A DNA stretch of 64,000 nucleotides from Cryptomeria japonica (lineage: Eukaryota; Streptophyta; Pinopsida; Cupressales; Cupressaceae), in the NCBI RefSeq assembly GCF_030272615.1, contig NC_081405.1:471316008-471380007 (forward strand), in the 5' to 3' direction. A program made the translations under genes and the position numbers. Below are positions 42,464 to 53,522 of this stretch, piece by piece; the first letter of the stretch is position 1; each line of letters begins with the position of its first letter. Below the pieces are notes generated by a model, which worked only from the letters and a program-made list of their open reading frames with translations, was not told where the DNA came from and searched no databases.

Positions 42464-43326
42464 GGGACTGGTTTTCCCTCATTTAGGAGGAAGTTCTTGA
42501 ATTGTTGCGAAAGCTCTGAAGGAATTTTGCAAGAATTAATACAATGGATTAAAATTACCTTCAAGTTTCCTTGTGAGTGCATGGTCTCCTTCTTCATTTA
42601 AATGAGAAAGCTTTTAATTATGTCTATTCATTTTGCACAGCAGTTCTTACCAAGCATCCGATAGAACCTTCACAGTCCATACCATTAGAGGATAGCTGAT
42701 TGCTTTTTTTCCTTTCTGCATGGTTAATCTGGGCTATTTTATGATTCAGTTCGATTATCAAATATATATATATCATGAATGTAGAAGTTCTAATATTGTA
42801 TTTGGTAATATGAAAATCTGGTTTCTCCTTTGAAGATTGCACTAAGTTTATGCAAACATTGTGTCTGAATGACTGATGATGCTTAATTTGGTTTCCTGGA
42901 GGTGTCTGTCTGCTTGAGTGAACCTGCTGTCCTAGTTAACATTTACAGTTCTCTTTCTCCCTACCCTTCCTTTCTTTCCTCCCAATTTTATCCCCCTTTT
43001 TAGAAATCTGCAGTCCTGCTAAATCAGCTTCAAATTAACCAACACCACCTGAAAGAAAACCGTAAAAGTTCCCCGGGAATTTATACATGGAATTGCCAAT
43101 CAAACGTAAGTCCCCTTGTGTTTCCAACATAAACACATCAAGCCACTGAGAGATCCCGCAGTCAAGACCTGACAAAAGAAACCTTGAGGTAGTCTCCTTT
43201 GATCAAACTTAGAAAACAGCATTAGAGACTTCCTTATCTCAAGAGAGAGTAGGATAATCAGTTGGCTATTCTATTCTGCGTTGGCCATATGGAGTTTGCA
43301 GCAATGCAATTTCAGACACGTCAACA

Positions 43327-43331
43327 AGTCG
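43327..43331. repeat. target-site duplication AGTCG, right of element B
   Basis: Follows the CGTCAACA end of the 3' LTR of B and matches 22,703-22,707. Confidence 0.92.
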
Positions 43332-44450
43332 GAGGGGAGCGCCATCGAAGCCAGCTATCCGGATGTAGGAAAACCTTGGGAACTGAATGAAACAGGCTCC
43401 ATACCTCTGCACTAAAGTAGTAGCTTGCTCCGAGAGCCTTATGTGTAACCCTCCCTGCATTAGCCTAACCAGGCGCATTGTGAAGGCATCATTGACGCAT
43501 TCATACTGACCAACCGCGTAAGTCGGGCTGCTCTTTTCCCTTTGAGCTATATTCTGGTAGTGCAGCTGTGGGTAACAATCATAGACTTTCACCTGACCGG
43601 GCCCATTCCCGATTTCACCTTTCATTATGAATCCTGGCAGTGGTTGGTTCTTGGCGAACATGCAGACCAAATAAGAGGTCATGGTGAAGTACTTCTTCGT
43701 TTCGAGCTCAATCAGCTGAGTGTGGATGTTATCGCTTATGATCTGGGCCCAGTCAAACTTAGACTTTCCGACGAAGACCTGCTCTGTAAAATAGAACATC
43801 CATTCTTCAAAGTAGCTGGACTTAGGAAGTCCCATGACTCGGCTGAGTAGGGTGACCATATCCCCATGTTCATTATGAAAATCACTCTTGGGGGTCTTTT
43901 TCACAATCCTGGTGCTCGAAGGCCTTTTCTCCTTGAACCATTCTTCGTTAATCAGTGCCTTGCATCGGGCCGGATTCATATCATATGCCCCTTGTGCTTC
44001 GTCTATGGTTGTAGCTGTGGGATTATTTGGAAAGGGGATATCAAATGCATCACCAATAGCCTCAGGGGAGAAGTCGGCGATAGTCATATTCTCCAGAAGC
44101 ACTAGCTTGGACTTTGGTTCGTAATGTCGAGCAGCCTCCACTACTAATTCATAGTTCTGTATTGCTGGAGGAAAACCTGCCGCTTGGGCGATGCCACTTT
44201 CCACCATCTGCCTAGGCCTGCCATATGCGTTGGGTGAGAAGACCCGATTCCTGAAGTCCTGAATATCAATATCGCCAAGGTCAGTATCACCAATGTTGTC
44301 CCAGACACTCTGAACTTTCGACTCCCTCAATCCTTCCCTCTGATACTGATACTTCATCTTTTCAACCTTACGCGGGATATCTGATTTGGAGGCTCGTGAG
44401 GTTTCGGCTGCTGCAGGAGTTTTTGATGATTCTACTGCCGATTTAGGCAT
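43332..44450 (-). pseudogene. LTR-encoded protein C/E, first half
   Basis: The open frame MPKSAVESSKTPAAAE is closely similar to protein B through FDGAPLR. It is then cut by the insertion of element B; the rest is at 20,172-22,702. The N-terminal half has no stop codon. The reading frame runs 66 bases into B's LTR end before a chance stop at 43,266. Confidence 0.88.
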
Positions 44451-46862
44451 TTATCCTGCACAGCTGAACGCGGATTACGAGATGATATAAGAAAGGTAAT
44501 GCGAGTTAGATAACAAATGAAGTGCTCCAGCAGGCCGGGATTAATTTAAAGTTTAGTTTGGACACTGAGCAATACTTCTAGCTAACAGCTTGATCAACTT
44601 TAACCGCAGCATATTCATGAAGATTCCTTTTCTTTTGACTATGCATCTATACTTATCACTTTTGGATTTTGGATTAACTTTTAACATAGACAGTATGAAA
44701 ATTTTTCCAAGTTTTGAAAAGAGACGCAATTTTGGTGAAGCTTTAGGAGTGAATTCTGAATTTTCGTGCGTTTTGAACAAGGTTTATGAGCAAAAGAGAT
44801 GCAAATCTCAAGAATTCAAGCAATGCGATCAAATTTTACACATTCGCCCATTAAGCATTTTTCAAAGGATCATATGCGACAAAGCGTTCTTACCTGACAG
44901 GAGCGGATGGTGAGAGATTACCCAACCTCGTCGCGTGAAATGAACGGACGATCCTGCAAAGTTTGAATTCCAATGGTTATCTCTTTGTTCTAAATTTTCG
45001 CGGTTGCTGGACAAAGAGAATTTATCATTTTAAATAGTTTTCTCTCTTACCCTGGGTAATTGGCAATCTAAGTTCAAATGATCAGGAGGATTTAACGCAA
45101 CATTTTACCTTCTTGTTTTCGGACTTTGGATGGTTTTCAAATTCTGAACTGCGTTTTCTTCCTTGGAAGTCCTGCAAATTTCGCGCCTTCTACTTCGCGA
45201 TTTGCACACCTATGGCGAATTTCGGAGCTGGGAGGCTCTTGCTACCTCGGAGATGTTCTCGGATTTCAGCTGGCCTCGCCCAAAACTTCGGATTCGGACT
45301 CTATACCCGCAGCTTTTCGTTGGATGCTTGTCGATATCCAAAGGAAGAGGTTTTAGCGGTCTTACAAAAAACTGCGGAGGACCTGGAGAGTTTGCCAATA
45401 GAACTTCGGAGCTAGAATGAGTTCGCAAGCTGCGCGAACCTCTTTAACCATGCCGTCCTTCGCGCTTTTCGCGACTTTCAGACTAAATGCATCCCTTTAA
45501 ATGTTTCGCGTTTTCTTCATTTGCTTTAGGGTCCGAATTTGAAGGCTTAGAGTTTCGGAGCTGGAGGTGCTTTGGTGAATTCTGCGATGACCTCGGGGCT
45601 CGAATGGGGAAGCTCGGATTCCAAGCGCTATGTTGCCTTGAGCGTCCAAAGTGTATTTTGCCAATACTTCGGAGCACTCGACCCCTGTATTCGTCGCGAT
45701 TTCGGAGCTGGAGGCGTTCGTTAAATGCTTCGCACACTTTCCGCTTTAAACCCAAGGGTCCGAAAAAAGAGAACTTAAGTGATTTCGGGCGATTTCGGAC
45801 CTAAACGCGCTTTCGCGACTTCGCCCTTTCCACCATCTAATTTAACTTCCAGGTCCGAAATCGCGCTTTATACCTTTATTTTATTTTCGCGTTGAGGTCC
45901 GAAGACAGGAACTCAAGTGATTTTCGGGGCTCAAGAGTTTTGAAAACATTTCGCGTTTTAAGTGATCTTCTAAAAATTCACTCCAAGGTCCGAAAATGGG
46001 GCGCATTAAAGATTTTCGGATCTTGACATGTTCGGCGAGCTCTAAAAGAAACTTCGGGCCTAGGGGATAATCTTGCAAACTTGATACACTTTCCCACTTA
46101 CCCCCCAGGGTCCGAAAATGGGCATTCAAGGCGAATTTCGAATCCAAACGTGCCTCTCACAAACCCCAGTTTCGCCCCAAGGTCCGAATTTGAGCGCTTT
46201 TTAAGTGATTTTGGACCTAGGGTTACCTTTGCAACGTTTAAAAGCACTTCTGCATTATTTTCGGACCAAGTAGGAAACATCAGACTCCGAAATTCTCGCC
46301 CCATGGTCCAAAATTAGGCCCCCTGGGGCGATTTTGGCAATTTTAACTTAGTGAAGTTGCTCAGACCTCAAACCAGCCCTTTGCTAGACTTCACAAAATT
46401 TAGTTCTAGGAGGCCTCAGAATACCAAGGCACTTGGCCAGGCAACTCGGTCGTTTGTTGGCAGGCGAAAAACATCTCTCGCTCAAATCTCATAAACATCG
46501 CGGTGACAATCCTTATGCAGTCGGCCTCACAACTCTGGTGCGAAGAATGTCGACTTTGGTCTTCGTGCGACCCTTAGGCACACTGCTCTTGCTTGGCGGG
46601 CTCCGCCAATTCTTACCACCTTATGCCTATCTAAGGCGATTCTCAAAACTTTGAACAAAGCTCTTGGCATTCACGCCCGAGAGCTAGGCTAGCCGAGAAG
46701 ACGCATCGGCTCACTACTTCAACGTCGATCAGCTTACGGATCGGTCACGAACTCACTCGAAGAGACACGAGAAACTCGGCTCGGAACCTCAGGACAACGA
46801 CCGAAAGCTCAAAACAGGAAAGGGGACCCTGTCGGCGACAGGGAGCGTGTGCTACGCACAAC
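43332..46862 (-). mobile_element. E/C element, 5' LTR, proximal piece
   Basis: On the minus strand it begins TGTTGTGCG at 46,862 with the two terminal hairpins (TGTGC / GCACA, CCCTGTCG / CGACAGGG). It continues through a decayed array of GGTCCGAA-type half-palindromes (about 45,100-46,320), a leader intron and the first half of the LTR ORF. It ends where element B inserted. Sequence right of 46,862 belongs to LTR F. Confidence 0.85.
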
Positions 46863-48093
46863 ACTACCTTAGACGCCTTCGCAGGGGGCTAGGGCCGAAG
46901 GGTGCTGCCATGCAGGCTCCTCTGAGCCATAGGCTTGTAGTTGTATTTATCTTTGGTATTTGTATGAAACATTTGATGATGATCATATGATGACATGGAT
47001 TTTTTATTCCATGAGTTTTGTAATATTGTATACATTTGACAATATTTATATATCTATGTTTGTTATTTCCTTCAGCTACAATTTGCATTTATGCTTATGT
47101 GATTGATGTATACTTGTGTATGTAATCAAATGAGCCGAGTTTGATGATGTTATTGTGTCTTTAAGGTGTATTTAATAAAGGGTGCCTAAAACAAGTTTTA
47201 AATCTTTCAAAATCTCTAAATTTCTTGAGTTTTTCACTTTCCCAAGTCCAGCCGAATCTGACTCCGAGTCCGATTCGGCCTTGCCGAGTCCGAGCCGAGT
47301 CCGAGTCCCGTTTCTTTGGTCTATTGTATCTTTTTATCTTTCGAAAAGAAAGAAAACTCTGCAGGATTTTCTACTCATAAAGACTTTGAGCTTTATAGTT
47401 GTAAATCTGCTATCTTTGAGTAATACAAGAGAAGTGAGAAATTTCAAACTTTGTGTTGAAGTCTTGCTTTATCCCTTCGTGTTCTTATGTCATCTTGGGA
47501 TATATCTTTGTGTTTATTTTGAAGATTGTGGAAGGCTGTTAGAAAGAGTTTCACTTCATTTAATTGCAGACTTTGTGTTGCAGCTATTGGAAGTGGAATT
47601 AGTTTAGAAATTACAATTAGAGTTGAGAAGGATCTCAAGACTTTGTGTTTGTGATAGATTCTCAAATAGATTAGCTTTAGAAATGCATTCTATTTGCACA
47701 CTTTGTGCTGCTATATATTGCATTTGGTTCTAAATATTATCATTACAAAGGGTTGATAGGATCGCAGATATTCAAGACTTTGAGCTTGATATTGTCTTCC
47801 CGTCCTAGAGGAAGTGACGAAAATCTTTGGGGTTTCAGGAAATTTCATTTCCTCTTTCTTATTTCATGGTACAAGTTATTACTGATATTTGCTTTAAATA
47901 GCTATTATTTCCTGTGAAGAGGAAAGAATATAGTTTTTCTTGAAAGAAGAAGGAAAACTGTTGTCCCATCTGTTTTTATTAATTTAGATAGGGAGAGCCT
48001 TCCCTTAGAATTAGGAGAGTATTTACTCACACAATGTGGCTGAAATCCACAATTTTGTACAGCTATTGAGGTGTACAAAATTTTCAACCAACA
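46863..48093 (+). repeat. right part of LTR F with ACTTTGTGTTG-type repeats
   Basis: Variants of ACTTTGTGTTG or ACTTTGAGCTT occur near 47,392, 47,448, 47,570, 47,639, 47,699 and 47,776. A GCCGAGTCCGAG-type short repeat is at about 47,272-47,308. No coding region is seen. This is the U5-side sequence of F, ending CAACA. Confidence 0.55.
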
Positions 48094-48098
48094 ATGCG
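48094..48098. repeat. target-site duplication ATGCG, right of LTR F
   Basis: Matches 14,982-14,986 directly after the CAACA end. Confidence 0.8.
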
Positions 48099-48285
48099 AT
48101 TCAAATCAACTATTTAAAAGAGGCATGTGGACACTAGGGATAACATTCTTGCCATCAAACCTATCTTCCTAGCCATAATATTCATATTTTATGAGGTGAG
48201 TTTTTAACCCTCTTGACCAACTTTTAACCAAGGTTAGGATCCTTTAGTTGAATTAAGAGCCATCCCATGGGAGTCCAGACCAGCA
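48099..48285 (+). repeat. tandem duplication, rest of unit 2
   Basis: Continues the duplicated unit broken at 14,986. Similarity to 14,645-14,790 is moderate, so the duplication predates the F insertion by some time. Confidence 0.68.
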
Positions 48286-49029
48286 TTGCTAGATCCATAA
48301 TGCATGTGGTGCTGTTCAATTATATTAACCTCTTCGCCAGTGGTGTATATCTCTAAGGCTGCCGGAGCTTGAAATTTTTTGCGAAGATTAAATTTTTATC
48401 TACATTTTGTATGATCAACCATTCATTTTGTGAGAAGATCAGAGACACCACTATGATGTTTTTTTCATGTTGAAATTGAACTTCATGCAAATTATTCATG
48501 ATGTCCCTTATCTGCTGAATCACATTCGTCATTCTCCAACTGATAGGAACTGCATGGTTTGTGCCACTACCAAAGCTTTGCTCAGTGTGGAGCTTCCTTT
48601 CTTTATCAATATCTGGGAGCCTTCTTTAGCATACAGTTCAGTTACTTCGCGTATTGACAGGATACTTATAACTCATGCTACACTTGTGTTCATTATCCAT
48701 TTGTATATATTTGCAGTACAATTTACTCTCAAGTCTCTTCAATAAGTTGATTTCAAAATAAATAAATAAATCATTACTTATTTGGCCATGGCATTGTAAT
48801 TCTTCCCTTTAAATCACTTTACCACTAGAACTAAAGTTTGTGCAGGCCCAAGGATTAGCACTCCCTTTGACTTTTCTGTAGTGATTTTGTGGCATTGCAT
48901 GCAAATATGCTTACATCAATTTGCATTTCATTTTAACTTCTCTTCATACTCATTCCAAGGACCTCTATGATGAATTATGAGGCAAACCAATTTGAAAATA
49001 CTATTAGGATTCATTCTTAGAGATGAGAG
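48286..49029. other. intron sequence between F and the copia-like element
   Basis: No recognisable gene or repeat. Confidence 0.45.
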
Positions 49030-49738
49030 TGTTGGAATCCAAGAACACTGAGAGGGGGGGTGAATCAGTGTTCTACCGGTGAGATCAATTTTAACCTTAT
49101 TAACAAAGTATTTCAGTAACCGGTAACCATAAAAGAATATAACTGTAAGTAGAAATGAAGCGACCACAAGAACATACACCATAACACAGAGATTGCATCT
49201 ACTATGCTGGATGAGTTCCGGTTCAAGCACAGTTTGTACCAGTTTTCACTGTGTCCTCCCTTACCGGTAAATTACATCGCATCCCAAACCTCTAAACCAA
49301 TAATCAAGACCGACTACAAAATATCATATTCGCATTCAATCGATCAACATCGCTCTCACAATATCACATCACTATACATTCCTTCTCTCTAATCTATTTT
49401 CAAAATAACCTAACTGAACTGACTTAAATACCCTTCCCAATCACAAACATAAGTGCCTTATGTCGGCTTACAAAGATATTACAATTTTTTTACATGTCGG
49501 CCTAAACAAAAATAAATGCATTAAACTTTGTGACCGATGCCGCTGATTGCTACTGTGTAAACTTGGCGGATCAATCTCCTATGTTGGCCTCATATACTGG
49601 TTCCTGGTTTGTCGATTTCCCTGAATACCGGTTGCCGAATCATGAATACCGGTGAGTACCGGTTAAGTGTCCAACCCAAAATGATGTGTTGCCATCACTG
49701 ACAACACAACTAAACCAGATGAGTGTCAATTGCCAACA
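49030..49738 (-). repeat. 3' LTR of the copia-type element
   Basis: 709 bp, matching 52,804-53,517 with scattered differences. Confidence 0.9.
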
Positions 49739-49967
49739 ATCTCCCCCTTTGGCATTGATGGCAACACTCATGTGAAAAATGGATCGCTGAAGTGCTGTCC
49801 CGGTTCCTCTCAAAACTGATGACCAAAACTGACCTTGCTCCCCCTGAGCTATACATTACTTCTTATGTCCCTTAACATTTTTCACAACAACCTATCTCCC
49901 TTTGACATCAATGACAAAGGCCAGGGCAAATGAATGAAAAAATTAAATTAAAATGTGTTTACCAGAT

Positions 49968-51323
49968 CTAGATGTACTTGAATATATCCGGGTAAGCACC
50001 CTTCAAAACTCCTAAGCAAGTATCCCAACCAATTTTCAATGTTTCCAAAATAGATACAAACCCATTAAGAATGTATGCATGTAGTTCTTCTTCTGTTAGA
50101 TCTGCCAGTGTGGGTTTATTCATCAATTCTATACTTTCCCGCTTTTTAAGTAACAAAGTGTTCAACCGGGGACTAACCAATCCTCTCAATTCCCTTGCTC
50201 GCCGGATTAAGCTGTCCATATCTTTCTCCAAGGCTGATATCTCTGATTCTGTAACCAAAATTTGACCATCAATAGCGCTGGTCAATGACTAAGTACCATC
50301 AAAATTGTTAGCTAGATGTTCCAACTGGGCCTTTGCCACTTTTATTTTTAACTCCAGGTCAGCTATAAGTTTACCGATGTTAGTACAAGACCTATATATA
50401 CAACTGCACTGATTAAGAGCCTCATCAATCTTTGTTAGTTCATGTGTCATCTTAACCTTGTCTAATGTGATCATATTGTCATAGGTGACCTTCCTAGCTG
50501 CATTGTACCTCTCTATTAACTGTCAGTTTGATATCTGTTGAAGAGTTTGAAACTCTTTTGCAATGTGTTCAGTCAAACTCTTAAGCTTACCAGAGGGGCT
50601 AGCTACCAGACTAGTGTATCCTGGAACTAGCTGCTGCAGAACCGGAATGGCTTGCTCAATGACTTGCTTGTCTTTAGATCCTTCCTTCCTTAACTTCTGA
50701 GCTACAACAAACATCAATTCAAAACTACTCAGTTGCTCAATATTCCTCTATCCGAAATCAACTTGATCGGATGAGCCAAGTGCCAACAATGAATGACTAG
50801 ACTCTCCAACCTACTGACTAGCACCAGTGGCTTCACAACTTGGTGCAGTAACCTACTCAACCTTAGCCTCTTCTATATGTACATTTGTTGTCGGAGGTTC
50901 AATATCCTCAACCTGTTTATTGTCTATATCCACATCAATAACCTCTACATCCAGAATGTTCTGTTCCGATGTATCCTTCTTATCATGCACAGCTTCAATG
51001 TTATCTACCAGCTTTTCTATATTATGTACATGTGATACTATCGGAGGAATATCCTCTATTAGTTTATGTTCCAAAACCGGTGAATCCAAACCTAATATAC
51101 CTTTCCCCTTACCATCAACTAAGATGTCTTGAATACCAGACTTAGGAGGGAATACCGTTGGAGTAAAGAAATCAAGTTTATCTACAAAGAATTTTACCCA
51201 TGCCTTGTGGGTCTCCTTAACTATTTCATTTACTCTACCTACCATGAGACTCACATGTCGGTGTCTGCTCCGGAAAATCCGCATTAAATGCACTGGAATT
51301 CGCTTGAAAATGCTCTTGGTCAC
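49968..51323 (-). pseudogene. second ORF of the copia-type element, unknown, broken
   Basis: Four or more consecutive open pieces on the minus strand (51,323-50,853; 50,717-50,523; 50,474-50,289; 50,285-49,968) together read as one helical, coiled-coil-like protein with several stops. Examples are HELTKIDEALNQC and ESEISALEKDMDSLIRRA. It lies where pol would be. No family is recognised; it may be captured host sequence or an element-specific protein. Confidence 0.5.
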
Positions 51324-51446
51324 CTTGAATCACCTTAAACTCGCTCTGCTTCGCTCTGAATGTTGTGGGATCATAAATGAACCAACATTTCCCTTTTATT
51401 CTGCGAAAACCCTAATTTCGCATTGACATAAATGCATGTCGGCCTA

Positions 51447-52822
51447 TCATACCGGATTCAGAATCCATAATCTCAGTACCGGAAAACCTTCAAACTGACT
51501 TTTCCAAGATCTGAAACAAGCTTTCAGACCACTACCAGGGGTAATGCAAGATCTATCATTAATTTGCCTCCCCCTAAGGCTAATGCCTTGGTTACCAGCT
51601 GAGTTTCCTGTCGATGCAGGAACATTTTGCTCTGCCGGTTGAGTTACCGGGTTGTTTGTCTCTGTCAGTTGATCTTCAAATTTCCTAACCCATTTCTTCT
51701 CATGATCCTTCCGGATATCATCAACCTTATGTTTTCCTTCCTCATCATTTCCTACAGGATTATTCTTGCTTCTGCAGAATTTAGCAATATGTCCTATTTT
51801 GTTGCATGCATAGCAAGTGACATTATTTTTATGAATTGCTTTACTGTATCCTTGATCATTCCTTGACCTGCATTGATTAGCCATATGTCCAAACTTTCCA
51901 CATGCATGACATTTCACATTCATTTTTACAATCTTTTGTCCTATGACCATACTTCTTACAATTTGAACACTGACCGGGAACTGCATTATTATCCTAATTT
52001 GCTCTATTTCTGCAATGTCTTGCCATATGACCAAATTTATTGCAAACAAAACATCTACCATTGAATTTATGTGCATTGGGTTGCCTTACTGGTGATTTCT
52101 GGTTCCGGTTGACAGGTGGATTCTCCTTCTGATCAGTTGCTTCAACTTCATTTGCAGTACCGGAGCTTTCTCCATGCTCAAATCCAAGACCTCTAGTGTC
52201 TCCCTTGCGCCTTTGATCCTTCAATAGGTCATCAAGCTTTGCAGAACTATCCTTAAACTTGTCTTTGTATTCATTTGCAGTATCCAGATCTCCCCTTAGG
52301 ACTGTTATCAATCTTTCCAACTCCTGCTCATTATTCTGGGATTGCACCAGCTCAGTTCTCAACATATCATTCTCATGTGCCCGCCTAATGCATTCGTTAG
52401 ATCTGTCTTTCAAAGATTAGCCAAGATTTTTTGCATTCTTCTTCTGGTCTTCAATCTCCTTCGACATCCTCATAGTTAGGGCTTACATTTCATTCTTCAT
52501 GACACTATTCTCCTGACTCAGCTTCTGACATTGTTCTTTAAGGGCATTATTTTCTTCATCATCCTGATTTTGTAAAAGTTCCTTCCTTCTAGCTTGAGTA
52601 GATGACAGCCTCTCCTGTAGGATAAGAATGTTCCTTTGCAGAGTTCAACTCATCTTGCAACTTCAAGTTCTTCATCTTTTCAGCATCATAGTCTTCAAGT
52701 GCTACTTCAAGTTGTTTCTCCATACTCATCTCCATGGATTCCGGATTCAGGATCTTCCTTAAGTTGTTAGACTTACTCCAAGGTACCAGGCTCTGATACA
52801 AATTGTTGGAATCCAAGAACAC
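51447..52822 (-). pseudogene. copia-type gag with four CCHC zinc knuckles, frameshifted
   Basis: Minus-strand frames encode a helical Glu/Lys-rich part (52,822-52,200) and then zinc knuckles CFVCNKFGHMARHC, CSNCKKYGHRTKDC (about 51,926-51,975, in another frame), CHACGKFGHMANQC and CYACNKIGHIAKFC. All follow C-x2-C-x4-H-x4-C. Frame changes and stops separate the pieces. The usual N-terminal gag domain of plant copia elements is not recognised. Four knuckles in a row are more than the single one usual for copia gag. Confidence 0.8.
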
Positions 52823-53517
52823 TGAGAGGGGGGGGGTGAATCAATGTTCTACCGGTGAGATCAATTTTAACCTTATTAACAAAGTATTTCAATAAACGGT
52901 AACCATAAAAGAATATAACAATAAGTAGAAATGAAGCGACCACAAGAACATACACCATAACACAGAGATTGCATCTACTATGCTAGATGAGTTCCGGTTC
53001 AAGCACTGTCTGTACCAGTTTTCACTATGTCCTCCCTTACCGGTAACTTACTTCGCATCCCAAACCTCTAAACCAATAATCAAGACCGACTACAAAATAT
53101 TATATTCGCATTCAATCGATCAACATCGCTCGCACAATATCACATCACTATACATTCCTTCTCTCTGATCTATTTTCAAAATAACCTAACCGGACTGACT
53201 TAAATACCCTTCCCAATCACAAAACATAACTGCCTTATGTCGTCTTACAAAGATATTACAATTTATTTACATGTCAGCCTAGACAAAAATAAATGCATTA
53301 AACTTTGTGACCAATGCTGCTGATTGCTACCGTGTAAACCTGTCGGATCAATCTCCTATGTCGGCCTCATATACCGATTCCTAGTTTGTCGGTTTCCCTG
53401 AATGTCGATTGCCGAATCATGAATACCGGTGAGTACCGATTAAGTGTCCAACCCAAAATGATGTGTGTTGCCATCAATGACAACACAACTAAACCGGATG
53501 AGTGTCAATTGCCAACA
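52804..53517 (-). repeat. 5' LTR of the copia-type element
   Basis: 714 bp. On the minus strand it is followed by the primer-binding site at 52,786-52,800. Confidence 0.9.
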
Positions 53518-53522
53518 GAGAG

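Larger units (their letters stand above)
22708..43326 (+). mobile_element. element B, Ty3/Gypsy with 6.8-kb LTRs, nested
   Basis: The element begins TGTTGTGCG and ends CGTCAACA between AGTCG duplications. Without the D insertion it is about 14.4 kb. It is built from a truncated 5' LTR (22,708 to about 24,871), a pol region with protease, archaeal-type RNase H, RT, Gypsy RNase H and integrase (to 29,412), a 3' non-coding stretch, and a full 3' LTR (30,335-43,326 with D removed, 6,810 bp). The LTR remainder, primer-binding site and gag are deleted at the 24,871 junction. The 5' and 3' LTR parts differ by only scattered single bases, so it is fairly young. The polyprotein type suggests the Tat group. 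Confidence 0.88.
30335..43326 (+). mobile_element. 3' LTR of element B, 6.8 kb, split by D
   Basis: The LTR runs from TGTTGTGCG to CGTCAACA. The parts 30,335-30,682 and 36,860-43,326 form one LTR, interrupted by D with its AGGTT duplication. In order it holds two terminal hairpins, the 60-bp palindrome array, TATA box 1 (38,086), a leader intron (38,187-38,567), an intact 1,211-codon ORF, TATA box 2 (42,456), an ATTAAA signal (42,548) and a U5-like end. Confidence 0.9.
14987..48093 (+). mobile_element. solo LTR F (host of the nested insertions)
   Basis: The left end TGTTGTCCAT at 14,987 and right end TTTTCAACCAACA at 48,093 are flanked by the exact duplication ATGCG (14,982-14,986 and 48,094-48,098). 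Its own sequence is 14,987 to about 17,720 plus 46,863-48,093; the rest is later insertions. It has the layout of LTRs A and B: terminal hairpin, palindromes, TATA box, decayed LTR ORF. The second half of the ORF is missing at the junction near 17,720. Its right part (46,863-48,093) carries at least six copies of an ACTTTGTGTTG-like motif. Confidence 0.8.
49030..53517 (-). mobile_element. non-autonomous copia-type LTR element (gag, no pol)
   Basis: The LTRs 49,030-49,738 and 52,804-53,517 are nearly identical, start TGTTGG and end CCAACA. The duplication GAGAG flanks both sides (49,025-49,029 and 53,518-53,522). On the minus strand the 5' LTR is followed by TGTATCAGAGCC, resembling the initiator-Met tRNA binding site. 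The 3' LTR is preceded by CCAAAGGGGGAGAT, a polypurine tract. The inside holds a gag with four zinc knuckles and a second broken ORF. There is no protease, integrase or RT, so it depends on other elements. Confidence 0.88.

Noticed and set aside
46864-47665. Open frames in the right part of LTR F (for example 47,182-47,607)
   Set aside because: They span the short-repeat region and have no conserved motif; treated as non-coding U5 sequence.
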